64,000 nt of DNA, from assembly GCF_016793825.1 (NCBI RefSeq), contig NZ_JAEULM010000046.1, positions 39,453 through 103,452 on the forward strand, written 5' to 3'. The notes under the pieces were generated by a model. That model worked only from the letters and a program-made list of their open reading frames with translations, was not told where the DNA came from and did not search any database. Below, piece by piece: positions 15,894-24,714 of the stretch (its first letter is position 1; each line of letters starts with the position of its first letter). The stretch comes from Sphingopyxis sp. (GTDB lineage: Bacteria > Pseudomonadota > Alphaproteobacteria > Sphingomonadales > Sphingomonadaceae). The position numbers and the translations under genes were made by a program.

Positions 15894-15957
15894 ATGTTGC
15901 AGTGCACAATATAGGAGTGGATCGGCGATTTCAAGGGAAAAATGTTGCAGCGCACAA
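15894..15957. promoter_or_regulatory. Two direct copies of a TTGCAGyGCACAA motif upstream of the phasin gene
   Basis: The 16-base element ATGTTGCAGyGCACAA occurs at 15894-15909 (y = T) and 15942-15957 (y = C), spaced 48 bases apart, four to five helical turns. The core is near-palindromic (TTG...CAA with TGCA/GCAC). PhaR, the regulator that senses PHA granules in alphaproteobacteria, binds TGC-rich palindromes in phasin promoters, so these are candidate PhaR operators. Confidence 0.6.
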
Positions 15958-16001
15958 AAATATTCGGATTGCCGGCCCAAGGCCGGTATATTCGCGCTCT
16001 A

Positions 16002-17774
16002 TTACCGTTGTTTGACGTAGCGGCCAGGCGCATCCTCGATCGCCTTTTTAGCGCCCTTCCCGGGGATGCGCGAGCCCTTGGCAGACGTTTTTGCGGCGTC
16101 CTGTTCCGAAATCCAGCCGATCCAGTGCGGCCACCAGCTACCCTTTGTCTCGGTCGCGCCCGCGACGAATTCGTCCAGCGTCGCGGCGTCGTTGTCGCCA
16201 GTCCAATATTGATATTTGCCGGCGGCGGGCGGGTTCACGACGCCGGCGATATGCCCCGATCCCGCAAGCAGGAACGTCTTGGGACCCGACAGATGGTCCA
16301 TCAATCGCCAGACGCTGACGAGGGGTGCGATATGATCCTCGCGCCCCGCCTGGATATAGGCAGGGGTCCTGATCTTCTTGAGATCGAGCGGCGTTTCCAG
16401 CGCCGACAGGCTGTTGGGAATTACCAGCCGGTTGTCGCGGTAGAGGTCGACCAGATATTGCCGGTGCCACTTTGCGGGCAGGTTGGTGACGTCGCCGTTC
16501 CAGTATAGCAGGTCGAACGGCGGATAGTCGTTGCCGAGCAGGTAATTGCCGACGACGTAATTCCAGATGAGGTCGCGGCCCCGCAGGCTGTTGAAGGTCG
16601 CCGCCATGTAGCGGCCGTCGAGGAAGCCGGGAGCCGAGAGTTGCTGCAGCAGCGCCAGATAGCTTTCGTCGACGAACAGTTTGAGGTCGCCCGCCAGCTC
16701 GAAGTCGACCTGCGCCGTGAAGAAGGTCACCGAACGGACCTTGTCCGCTTCGCCTCTTGCGGCCAGCATCGCCAGCGTCGCGGCAAGCGTGGTTCCCGCG
16801 ACGCAATAGCCGATCGTGTGGACATGCCGGACGCCCAGCAGGTCGCGGATGGTGTCGATCGCGTCGACCTGCGCCGCAATATAATCGTCCCAGACGATAT
16901 CCTTCATCGAGGCGTCGGCCGATTTCCACGAGACCATGAACACCGTCAGCCCCTGTTCGACGGCCCAGGCGACGAAGCTCTTCGCCGGATTGAGGTCGAG
17001 GATATAGAAGCGGTTGATCCACGGCGGGAAGATCACGAGCGGGACGGTGAAGACATCCTTCGTCGTCGGGCTGTACTGGATCAACTGATAGAGATCGGTT
17101 TCATGGACGACCTTGCCGGGGGTGGTCGCGATATTGACGCCGACCTCGAACGCATCGGGATCGACGTGGCTGAGCTGCCCGCGCGACAGGTCGGTGAGCA
17201 TGTGCTTCAGGCCCTTGAGCAGGCTTTCGCCGCGTGTTTCGACCGCCCGTTTGATCACTTCGGGGTTGGTGATCGCGAGGTTCGACGGCGATAGCGCCTC
17301 TGCCATGTTTCTGGCGGCGAATTCCATCTTGGTGCGAGCCGGCTCGTCGAGGCCGGGCATCGTGCGCGTCGTGGTCAGAAGCTGATCGGTGAGCAGGCCA
17401 TAGGTCTGGCGGATCAGCGCGAAGGCGGGGTTCGCGGTCCAGTCGGGATCGGCGAACCGCTTGTCCCTTGGCGCGTCGGCGGCGGGCGCGAAGGGGGGCT
17501 GGAGCGTCGCGAGCGAGGTCCAGAAACGGGTACCCTGTTCCCATAGCTGCGACGACTGCTCCGCCCAGGTCGCCGTCGTTGGATTTTGCAGCCAGCTTGC
17601 GGGGTCGAACAGGCTTGCGGCGGCGTTGTTTCCGTCGTTCGCTTGGCCCAATGCATATTCGAGCATCATCTGCTGCGCCCGGCCCATGACGCTGGCCCAA
17701 TGCTGCAGGTCGTCGGGCGACGGCAGGAATGGATTTGGCGCCTCCGTCGTGTCGTTCTTGCCTGCGTCGGTCAT
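16002..17774 (-). CDS. phaC: Class I poly(3-hydroxyalkanoate) synthase
   Basis: This 590-residue enzyme polymerises (R)-3-hydroxyacyl-CoA into PHA at the granule surface. It has the N-terminal PhaC domain and an alpha/beta-hydrolase catalytic domain. The lipase-like box is GYCVAG with the catalytic cysteine at residue 324, and the triad is completed by aspartate 480 (AGREDHIAP) and histidine 508 (GSGHIAG). The length and single-subunit form fit class I. The gene ends in a basic tail (KGSRIPGKGAKKAIEDAPGRYVKQR). It precedes the phasin gene on the same strand with a 123-base gap that holds the TTGCAG repeats. Confidence 0.97.
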   Translation of the reverse strand: MTDAGKNDTTEAPNPFLPSPDDLQHWASVMGRAQQMMLEYALGQANDGNNAAASLFDPASWLQNPTTATWAEQSSQLWEQGTRFWTSLATLQPPFAPAADAPRDKRFADPDWTANPAFALIRQTYGLLTDQLLTTTRTMPGLDEPARTKMEFAARNMAEALSPSNLAITNPEVIKRAVETRGESLLKGLKHMLTDLSRGQLSHVDPDAFEVGVNIATTPGKVVHETDLYQLIQYSPTTKDVFTVPLVIFPPWINRFYILDLNPAKSFVAWAVEQGLTVFMVSWKSADASMKDIVWDDYIAAQVDAIDTIRDLLGVRHVHTIGYCVAGTTLAATLAMLAARGEADKVRSVTFFTAQVDFELAGDLKLFVDESYLALLQQLSAPGFLDGRYMAATFNSLRGRDLIWNYVVGNYLLGNDYPPFDLLYWNGDVTNLPAKWHRQYLVDLYRDNRLVIPNSLSALETPLDLKKIRTPAYIQAGREDHIAPLVSVWRLMDHLSGPKTFLLAGSGHIAGVVNPPAAGKYQYWTGDNDAATLDEFVAGATETKGSWWPHWIGWISEQDAAKTSAKGSRIPGKGAKKAIEDAPGRYVKQR

Positions 17775-17902
17775 GCTCGTTCCTGCTGGTCAGTGCGGAT
17801 ATTATGCCTATAACGAGCCGCGATGCGGCTGGCGAGGCTGCCGCTCGCGTCAACCCAAGGGTCAGACCCTACCATAACGAAAAGGAGTTGTTCTAGTTTC
17901 CC

Positions 17903-19117
17903 ATGTCCGAAGATGAATTCTATCGCATCAAGCGCCTGCCGCCCTATGTCATCGCCGAAGTCAATGCGATGCGTGCGGCCGCGCGTGCCGCGGGTGAGGA
18001 CATCATCGACCTGGGGATGGGCAACCCCGATTTGCCGCCGCCCGCCCATGTGATCGAAAAATTGTGCGAAGTGGCGATGAAGCCCGACGCGCATGGTTAT
18101 TCGCAGTCGAAGGGAATCCCGGGGCTGCGCAAGGCCCAGGCAAACTATTATGGTCGCCGTTTCAACGTCGATCTCGATCCCGAAACCGAAGTCGTCGTGA
18201 CAATGGGGTCGAAGGAAGGGCTGGCCAGCCTGGCGACCGCGATCACCGGGCCGGGCGATGTGGTGCTGGCGCCGAACCCCAGCTATCCGATCCATACTTT
18301 CGGCTTCATCATTGCCGGGGCGACGATCCGCAGCGTGCCGACGACGCCGAACGAGGATTACTGGCGCGCGCTGGACCGCGCGATGGCGTTCACCGTGCCG
18401 CGTCCGTCGATCCTCGTCGTCAACTATCCGTCGAATCCGACTGCCGAAGCCGTCGATCTGGCCTTTTACGAGCGCCTTGTCGCGTGGGCGAAGGAGAACA
18501 AGGTCTGGGTCCTGTCGGACCTTGCCTATTCGGAGCTTTATTACGACGGCAATCCGACCCCTTCGATCCTGCAGGTTCCGGGAGCGAAGGACGTCGCGAT
18601 CGAGTTCACCTCGATGTCTAAGACCTATTCGATGGCGGGCTGGCGCATGGGCTTTGCGGTTGGCAACAAGCGGTTGATCGCGGCGATGACGCGCGTGAAA
18701 TCTTACCTCGACTACGGCGCCTTCACGCCGATCCAGGCTGCAGCGTGCGCCGCGCTCAACGGGCCGCAGGATATCGTCGAGCGCAACCGCGAACTGTACC
18801 AGAAGCGCCGCGACGTGATGGTCGAAAGCTTTGGCCGCGCCGGCTGGGACATTCCGAGTCCGCCCGCATCGATGTTCGCCTGGGCGCCGCTGCCGCCCGC
18901 GCTCAAGGAGATGGGCAGCCTCGAATTTTCGAAGCAGTTGCTCACCCACGCCAAGGTCGCGGTGGCGCCGGGCGTCGGCTATGGCGAGGACGGCGAAGGC
19001 TATGTCCGCATCGCGATGGTCGAAAATGAACAGCGCATCCGGCAGGCCGCGCGCAACATCCGCAAATTCCTGGCCATGCACGGCGTGAATACGCCGTCGG
19101 TGGCGGCGGGCGGCTAA
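17903..19117 (+). CDS. PLP-dependent aminotransferase, AlaC / LL-diaminopimelate aminotransferase-like
   Basis: This 404-residue fold-type I class I/II aminotransferase has IDLGMGNPDLPPP near the N-terminus, the cofactor contact NYPSNPTAEAV, DLAYSELYYDG, and the PLP lysine at residue 240 in SMSKTYSMAGWRMGFAVG. The sequence is closest in style to AlaC and to proteins annotated as LL-diaminopimelate aminotransferase, so it probably interconverts alanine/pyruvate and glutamate/2-oxoglutarate. The last codons overlap the next start (TAATG), so it is coupled to the DUF2721 gene. Confidence 0.9.
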   Translation: MSEDEFYRIKRLPPYVIAEVNAMRAAARAAGEDIIDLGMGNPDLPPPAHVIEKLCEVAMKPDAHGYSQSKGIPGLRKAQANYYGRRFNVDLDPETEVVVTMGSKEGLASLATAITGPGDVVLAPNPSYPIHTFGFIIAGATIRSVPTTPNEDYWRALDRAMAFTVPRPSILVVNYPSNPTAEAVDLAFYERLVAWAKENKVWVLSDLAYSELYYDGNPTPSILQVPGAKDVAIEFTSMSKTYSMAGWRMGFAVGNKRLIAAMTRVKSYLDYGAFTPIQAAACAALNGPQDIVERNRELYQKRRDVMVESFGRAGWDIPSPPASMFAWAPLPPALKEMGSLEFSKQLLTHAKVAVAPGVGYGEDGEGYVRIAMVENEQRIRQAARNIRKFLAMHGVNTPSVAAGG

Positions 19118-19596
19118 TGAGTTCCGGCCTCGGCGCCATTGCCGAGACCATCCAACTGTCGGTCACACCGGTGTTCCTGCTGGTGGCGACCGGCAGCTTG
19201 CTCAATGTCTTCACCGGGCGCCTTGCGCGGGTCGTCGACCGGTCACGCCGGCTGATGGAGCTTTGGTCCGAAACCGAGGGGCAGGATCATGAACGGATCG
19301 TCGCCGAGCTGCGTGTCGTCGATCGCCGCATCGACGTGATCAACAATTCGATCGCCGCGGCGGTAGCGTGCGGCATCGTCGTCTGCCTGCTCGTCGCGCT
19401 GCTGTTCACACAGGCGGTTGCGGGCTTCGACCTTGGACTGGCCGCGGCCTGGGTATTCGCGGCGGCTATGCTGCTTTTGCTCCTGTCGCTCGCGCTGTTC
19501 CTGATCGAGGTGCGGCTGGCGATCCGGACGATCCACGTCCCGATGGAATTGCTGGAACTGGAAGAGATGGGTTGGAAAAAGCGTCAGCGCCGCTGA
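19117..19596 (+). CDS. DUF2721 family membrane protein
   Basis: This 159-residue protein begins with AIAETIQLSVTPVFLLVATGSLLNVFTGRLARVVDRSRRL, the hallmark of the DUF2721 family. A soluble charged segment and two more membrane helices (residues 78-100 and 108-133) follow. The family has no known function. The ATG overlaps the stop codon of the aminotransferase gene by one base, indicating co-translation; the functional link is not clear. It is convergent with the amidase gene. Confidence 0.85.
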   Translation: MSSGLGAIAETIQLSVTPVFLLVATGSLLNVFTGRLARVVDRSRRLMELWSETEGQDHERIVAELRVVDRRIDVINNSIAAAVACGIVVCLLVALLFTQAVAGFDLGLAAAWVFAAAMLLLLLSLALFLIEVRLAIRTIHVPMELLELEEMGWKKRQRR

Positions 19597-19633
19597 CCGG
19601 TCGATCCTTCCCATCGCTGCGTGGCAGGGAGGG

Positions 19634-21202
19634 TTATTCCGCGCGAAAGGTCGGAGCGATGCGCTTCCTGCTGACCTGCTCATAGGCGTAGCCCGCCGCC
19701 AGCACCCCGGCGTCGCTCCATTTCGGCCCGATGATCGAGAGCCCGATCGGCAGCCCCTCGACCGCGCCCATCGGCACCGTCAGGTGCGGGTAGCCTGCGA
19801 CGGCGGGCATCTGGCTGACGCTGGGGCCGGTATAGTGATCGCCGTTGACGAGGTCGGTCGTCCAGGCGGGACCGTTGGTCACGCCGACAAGGAAATCGAC
19901 CTTGTTCGCCGCGAGCAGCCGGTCGATGCCCTCCGGCCCCGCGAGCCGCGCGGCCTTTGCCCTTGCGTCGATATGCTCCTTGCCGTCGAGCCCGCCCTTC
20001 GTTTCGGCCAGTTCGAACAGCGACTGGTCGAACCAGCGTAGTTCCTCAGGATGTGCCTTGTTGAAGGCGATCAGATCGGCAAGCGTCTTTGGTCCGTTCT
20101 TCGCGGGCAGCGAGCCCAGATAAGCCGCCATATCGGCCTTTAGTTCGGTCATCAGCACGTCGAGTTCGGCGGCGCCCAGATCGCCCTGATCCGACTGGCT
20201 GTCCTTGATCTCGACGATCGTCGCGCCGGCGCCTTCCATCGCCTTCAGCGCCGTGTCGAACAGCGCGGCAATGTCGGCGCGGCCGCCGATCCGGTCGCGC
20301 AGCACGCCGATCCGCTTGCCCTTGAGCGCGGCGGGCGAGAGTGCGGCGACATAGTCGGTCCTGTGCGTGTCGGCCTCGGCGGTTGCCGGATCGGCGGGGT
20401 CGCTTCCCGCAATGACGCCGAGCAGCAGCGCCGCGTCGCGTACGGTCAGCGCCATCGGTCCTGCCGTGTCCTGGCTGTGGCTGATCGGCACGATGAAGGT
20501 GCGGCTGACCAATCCTACGGTCGGTTTGAACCCCACGATGCCGTTGATGGCGGCAGGGCAGGTGATCGATCCGTCGGTTTCCGTTCCGATCGCCAGCGGT
20601 GCGAAGCTTGCCGCGACGGCCGCGCCGCTGCCCGACGAGGAACCGCAGGCGTTGCGGTTCAGCGCGTGCGGGTTTTTGGTCAGCCCGCCCACCGCGCTCC
20701 ATCCGCTTGTCGAATTGCCCGACCGGATATTGGCCCATTCGCTGAGATTGGTCTTGCCGATGATCACCGCGCCGGCCTGGCGCAACCGCGCGACAATCGG
20801 TGCGTCGCGGCCCGTGACATTGTCCTTGAGCGCAAGGCTGCCCGCCGTTGTCGGCAGCGGCCCCGCGGTTTCGATATTGTCCTTGAGCAGTATCGGAATG
20901 CCATGGAGAGGCCCGCGCCGCTTTCCGGCCTGCCGTTCGGCGTCCAGCCGTGTCGTCTCCGCGTCGATGTCGGTTTGGGGAAAGGTTGCGATGACGGCGT
21001 CGAGTTTCGGCCCATGATCGTCGAGTTTCGCGATCCGGTCGAGATAGAGAGTCGCGATCAGACCCTCGTCCATCCGGCCGCTTTCCATTTCGGCCTGGAG
21101 CGCGCCGACGTCCTTGCCCTCGATCGGCGGCAGTGGCGGCGGCATCGCCGCGACGGGTGTGACGGCGAGAAGCGAGGCGGCGACCATGGATAGCTTTTGC
21201 AT
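19634..21202 (-). CDS. Secreted amidase-signature family hydrolase
   Basis: This 522-residue protein has a signal peptide (MQKLSMVAASLLAVTPVAAM) followed by the amidase signature domain. The Ser-cisSer-Lys triad is visible as lysine 107 in GIPILLKDNI, the cis-serine in GSSSGSGAAVA (about residue 190), and the nucleophile serine 212 in GTETDGSITCPAA. Periplasmic or exported amidases of this type hydrolyse amides of varied size; the substrate is unknown. It is divergent from an MFS transporter gene (112 bases between starts), which may import the product. Confidence 0.92.
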   Translation of the reverse strand: MQKLSMVAASLLAVTPVAAMPPPLPPIEGKDVGALQAEMESGRMDEGLIATLYLDRIAKLDDHGPKLDAVIATFPQTDIDAETTRLDAERQAGKRRGPLHGIPILLKDNIETAGPLPTTAGSLALKDNVTGRDAPIVARLRQAGAVIIGKTNLSEWANIRSGNSTSGWSAVGGLTKNPHALNRNACGSSSGSGAAVAASFAPLAIGTETDGSITCPAAINGIVGFKPTVGLVSRTFIVPISHSQDTAGPMALTVRDAALLLGVIAGSDPADPATAEADTHRTDYVAALSPAALKGKRIGVLRDRIGGRADIAALFDTALKAMEGAGATIVEIKDSQSDQGDLGAAELDVLMTELKADMAAYLGSLPAKNGPKTLADLIAFNKAHPEELRWFDQSLFELAETKGGLDGKEHIDARAKAARLAGPEGIDRLLAANKVDFLVGVTNGPAWTTDLVNGDHYTGPSVSQMPAVAGYPHLTVPMGAVEGLPIGLSIIGPKWSDAGVLAAGYAYEQVSRKRIAPTFRAE

Positions 21203-21313
21203 GGGCCGAAGCTGCCAGCCACGGCGCCAATTGCAAGTCCGTTGTTTCGGCTGGCCGCTCCGGCGTTGACAGGCGGGATGGTCCTCTGCACCCTCGGCGT
21301 CCGGGAGAGAAAA

Positions 21314-22627
21314 ATGACGGACAAACATGCCCTTGTCGCCGGTACCGAAGCGGCTCTTCCCGACGGCGCCGCGCGGCACACGCGAACGATGCTGGGGATC
21401 CTGCTGGTCGTCTATATCTTCAACTTTCTCGATCGGCAGATCGTCAATATCCTGGCCGAACCGATCAAGCGCGACCTGGGTCTCAGCGATACCGAACTCG
21501 GCTTGCTGGCGGGGCCGGCCTTTGCGGTCTTCTACGCTCTGCTGGGCATTCCGATCGCGCGCTACGCCGACAAGGAGGGATCGAACCGCGTTCGTCTGAT
21601 CGCGCTGTCGCTGGCCATCTGGTCGGCGATGACGGCGGTGTGCGGGCTTGCGCAGAATTTTGTGCAATTGCTTTTTGCCCGCATCGGCGTCGGGATAGGC
21701 GAGGCAGGTTGCACGCCTGCCGCGCATTCGCTCATTTCGGACAGCGTGGCACCGGAAAAGCGGCCTTCGGCGATCGCTTTCTACGGGCTTGGCGTGCCGA
21801 TCGGCTCGCTTCTGGGGCTCATCATCGGGGGGATCGTCAACGACCTCTATGGCTGGCGCGTCGCGCTGATGCTCGTCGGTGCACCGGGCTTGCTCCTTGC
21901 GCTCGTCGTTCTCTTCTTCATGCGCGAACCGCGTCATTTGCGTCCCGCGGATACCGCCGCGGTGATGACCCCCGCGCGGATGTCGACGGGAGAGGCGATG
22001 CGCGAAATCTTCGCCTCGCGCGCCTTTGTCTACATCCTGATCGCGTCGTCGGTTGTCGCTTTCCTCGGCTATGGCAAGGCGCTGTGGACGATCAGTTTCT
22101 TCATCCGCAGTCACGGGCTATCCACGACCGAGGCGGGGCTGTCGATGGCGGTCGTGCTGGGGCTGGCCGGGGTGTTCGGGACCTGGCTCGGCGGCAAGAT
22201 GGCCGATATATTCGGCGTCCGCGACAAGCGGCACATCCTGACCTTTCCCGCCTATGGCATGGCTGTGGCCGCGCCGATCCTATTCCTTGGCTATTATATG
22301 GAGGACTGGCGCGTCGCAGTGGCGTTGCTGATCATTCCGACGATCCTCAATTCGGCCTATTACGGCCCGGCCTATGCTTGCGTGCAAGGGCTGGTCCGCC
22401 CGCAAGCGCGCGCGGTCGCGGCGTCCATCATGCTGTTTGGACAAAATCTGATCGGATTGGGTTTTGGGCCGTTCCTGTTCGGCGTGCTGTCGGATCAACT
22501 CGCGCCGACCTATGGGCAGGAGAGCGTGCGCTACGTCCTCTATGGCGCCGCGTGGCTTGGGTTGATCCCGGCTTTTTTCTTCTGGCGCGCGAGCCTGCGC
22601 CTCGGCCGCGAACTCAAGTCGGGTTAA
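21314..22627 (+). CDS. MFS transporter (spinster-like)
   Basis: This 437-residue protein has twelve predicted membrane helices. The first loop FNFLDRQIVNILAEPIKRDLGLSDTELGLLAGPAFAVFYALLGIPIARYADK is the typical signature of the spinster-like/ACS MFS group seen repeatedly in sphingomonads, often next to catabolic genes. I place the start at the ATG 21314 (RBS GGGAGAGA). An open stretch back to 21197 lacks coding character. Its last 4 bases overlap the convergent flavin reductase. Substrate unknown. Confidence 0.9.
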   Translation: MTDKHALVAGTEAALPDGAARHTRTMLGILLVVYIFNFLDRQIVNILAEPIKRDLGLSDTELGLLAGPAFAVFYALLGIPIARYADKEGSNRVRLIALSLAIWSAMTAVCGLAQNFVQLLFARIGVGIGEAGCTPAAHSLISDSVAPEKRPSAIAFYGLGVPIGSLLGLIIGGIVNDLYGWRVALMLVGAPGLLLALVVLFFMREPRHLRPADTAAVMTPARMSTGEAMREIFASRAFVYILIASSVVAFLGYGKALWTISFFIRSHGLSTTEAGLSMAVVLGLAGVFGTWLGGKMADIFGVRDKRHILTFPAYGMAVAAPILFLGYYMEDWRVAVALLIIPTILNSAYYGPAYACVQGLVRPQARAVAASIMLFGQNLIGLGFGPFLFGVLSDQLAPTYGQESVRYVLYGAAWLGLIPAFFFWRASLRLGRELKSG

Positions 22628-23214
22628 AAGGGTGGCGCCTGCCGTGCACGCTGCGCGGCGGCGGCGTCGATCCACCACTCAAGGTCGTCGGCAAAGCGCG
22701 GAAATGCCTTTTCGAGCCGTGCGCCATCCTCGCCGGCCGGCCGGCCTTCGGCATCGAAGGCACCGCCGATGCGCGCCAGTGACAGCGATGTCGATGTCAC
22801 GACCATTCCGAGCACCGCCAGCGTGCCGCGCCACGCGGTGGCCGCCTTGATCCCGGCGAAGGGCCCGGCGGAGTAGGAGGCGATCGCGGCGGGCCGCCAA
22901 TGATATTGTTCGAGGAAATGATCGGTCAGATTCTTCAGTCCCGGCTGAAGCCCGCCATTATATTCGCCCGTGACGAAGACGAAGCCATCGGCCGCGGCGA
23001 TCCGCGCCGCGAGGTTGGCCATCGCGGGCGGTGCTTCGCCGTCCCGGTAGTCGCTGAACCGGCGGTCGAGCATCGGCAGATCGATCGCTTTCGCGTCGAT
23101 CAGTTCTGCGGCATCGCCGCGCGCGGAAAGGGTGTCGACGATCCAGCGGGCGAGTTTGATGCCCTGCCGGTCGCGGCGGTAGCTGCCATAGAAGACAAGA
23201 ATGTCGCGTGCCAT
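22624..23214 (-). CDS. NADPH-dependent FMN reductase family protein
   Basis: This 196-residue flavodoxin-like protein begins ILVFYGSYRRDRQGIKLARWIVDTL, the phosphate-binding loop for FMN, and contains VTGEYNGGLQPGLKNLTDH, the signature of the NADPH-dependent FMN reductase family. It probably reduces flavins, quinones or azo and metal compounds; the physiological acceptor is unknown. The start ATG is at 23214. It shares TTAA with the convergent MFS gene as overlapping stop codons. Confidence 0.9.
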   Translation of the reverse strand: MARDILVFYGSYRRDRQGIKLARWIVDTLSARGDAAELIDAKAIDLPMLDRRFSDYRDGEAPPAMANLAARIAAADGFVFVTGEYNGGLQPGLKNLTDHFLEQYHWRPAAIASYSAGPFAGIKAATAWRGTLAVLGMVVTSTSLSLARIGGAFDAEGRPAGEDGARLEKAFPRFADDLEWWIDAAAAQRARQAPPF

Positions 23215-23252
23215 GCGCGCATCGTGCCACGACCATGTGACAGATGGAAGAG

Positions 23253-23750
23253 TCAGGGACGGATTCTGATCGGTGTGCCGTCGGGCACGACGTCCCAGAG
23301 TTGCGCGATGGCGGCGTTGGGCAATGCGATGCACCCGTCGGTCCAGTCGCGCGAGATCGTCGGGCCGGTCCAGCGGTTCGGCTGGCCGTGGATGAAGATG
23401 TCACCGCCCGGCGAGCGGCCGCGTGCTTCGGCATAGGCGGCGTCGGCGGCGTTGGGATAAGATATGCGGAGCGACAGATGATAGGCGCTCGCCGGGTTGC
23501 GCCCGTCGATGACATAGTCGCCTTCCGGGGTGCGTTCGTCGCCTTCAAACCGCTTGTGCCCGACTGGCGCATTGCCGAAGCGAAGCCCGGTGAAGCGTAT
23601 GACCTCCCGGCCGTTCGCATAGCCGATCAGCACCCGCTCGCTCTTGTCGACGAGCAACCGATCGACGATCGCGCCGCCCGCCGGCGGCTGGGACTGCGCC
23701 GATCCGCAGGCAGAGAGAAGGAAAGCGGACAGGATGAAAGCGGCGCGCAT
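23253..23750 (-). CDS. L,D-transpeptidase family lipoprotein
   Basis: This 165-residue protein starts MRAAFILSAFLLSACGS, a lipoprotein signal with lipobox LSAC. The YkuD domain has the catalytic motif with histidine at residue 121 (FIHGQPN) and cysteine at residue 140 in SRDWTDGCIALPN. It should cross-link peptidoglycan or attach proteins to it from the periplasmic face. I chose the ATG at 23750 because it starts the signal peptide; an upstream in-frame ATG at 23783 would put charged residues ahead of it. Confidence 0.88.
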   Translation of the reverse strand: MRAAFILSAFLLSACGSAQSQPPAGGAIVDRLLVDKSERVLIGYANGREVIRFTGLRFGNAPVGHKRFEGDERTPEGDYVIDGRNPASAYHLSLRISYPNAADAAYAEARGRSPGGDIFIHGQPNRWTGPTISRDWTDGCIALPNAAIAQLWDVVPDGTPIRIRP

Positions 23751-23829
23751 ACCGCACCATAGGCATTCGGCGGCCATGGACAAGCATCGCCCATGCTCTA
23801 AGTTGCCCCGGGGGATAAGGGAGGAATAG

Positions 23830-24714
23830 ATGCGGATTTATCGCACGCCGGAGGCGCGCTTCGAAGGGCTGCCCGACTGGCCGTACGCGCCGAAATATGT
23901 CGAGATCGAGGGCGGTCTTCGCGTTCATTATGTCGACGAAGGGGCCGCCGATGCCCAGCCGGTGCTGATGCTGCATGGCGAACCCAGCTGGTCCTATCTG
24001 TATCGCCACATGATCGGCCCGGTCGCGGACGCCGGTTTTCGTGCGCTGGCGCCCGACCTGGTCGGATTCGGCCGGTCGGACAAGCCGCTGGGACGCGGCG
24101 ATTACAGCTATGCCGGGCAGGTCGCGTGGATGCGGCAATGGGTCGAGGCGTTGGACCTGCGCGACATCATTCTCGTCTGTCAGGACTGGGGGTCGTTGAT
24201 CGGTCTGCGGCTGGTCGCCGAAATGCCAGATCGCTTTGCGGGCGTAGCCTTGTCGAATGGCGGCTTGCCCGAGGGGCAGGCGGCGCCGCGCGCCTTTGCC
24301 ATCTGGCGGATGTTCGCGCTGTACAGTCCGGTGTTTCCCATTGGGCGGATCATCAATGCGGGAACGCGGCGCGACCTTTCCGCCGCCGAAATCGCCGCCT
24401 ATGACGCGCCCTTTCCGACGCGGGCGTCCAAGGTGGCGACGCGGGTATTCCCCGCGCTCGTCCCGCTGGGCCCCAATGTCGCGGTCCCCGACCAGCAGCG
24501 GGCGTGGGCGGCGTTGGAGCGTTTCGACAAGCCCTTCCTGTGCTGCTTTTCGAACGGCGATCCGATCACGCGCGGGGGTGACGCGCTGTTCACGGCGCGG
24601 GTGCCGGGAGCCGCGCGCGTGACGCACAGCACCCTGCGCGGCGGGCATTTCATTCAGGAAGACGATCCGGCAGGCTTCGTCGCGGCAATCCGCGAGGTGG
24701 CGACAGCGGGCTAG
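23830..24714 (+). CDS. Haloalkane dehalogenase (HLD-I type alpha/beta hydrolase)
   Basis: This 294-residue protein has the haloalkane dehalogenase pattern: oxyanion-hole motif HGEPSWSYLYRHMI, nucleophile aspartate 119 followed by halide-binding tryptophan 120 in VCQDWGSLIGL, a general acid near residue 244 (CFSNGDPIT) and histidine 273 (RGGHFIQED). The Glu after HG and the Trp after the nucleophile separate it from epoxide hydrolases and esterases. It would hydrolyse the carbon-halogen bond of alkyl halides, releasing alcohol and halide. Native substrates in such bacteria are usually unknown. A GGGAGG lies before the ATG. It is convergent with the next gene and shares CTAG with it. Confidence 0.88.
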   Translation: MRIYRTPEARFEGLPDWPYAPKYVEIEGGLRVHYVDEGAADAQPVLMLHGEPSWSYLYRHMIGPVADAGFRALAPDLVGFGRSDKPLGRGDYSYAGQVAWMRQWVEALDLRDIILVCQDWGSLIGLRLVAEMPDRFAGVALSNGGLPEGQAAPRAFAIWRMFALYSPVFPIGRIINAGTRRDLSAAEIAAYDAPFPTRASKVATRVFPALVPLGPNVAVPDQQRAWAALERFDKPFLCCFSNGDPITRGGDALFTARVPGAARVTHSTLRGGHFIQEDDPAGFVAAIREVATAG

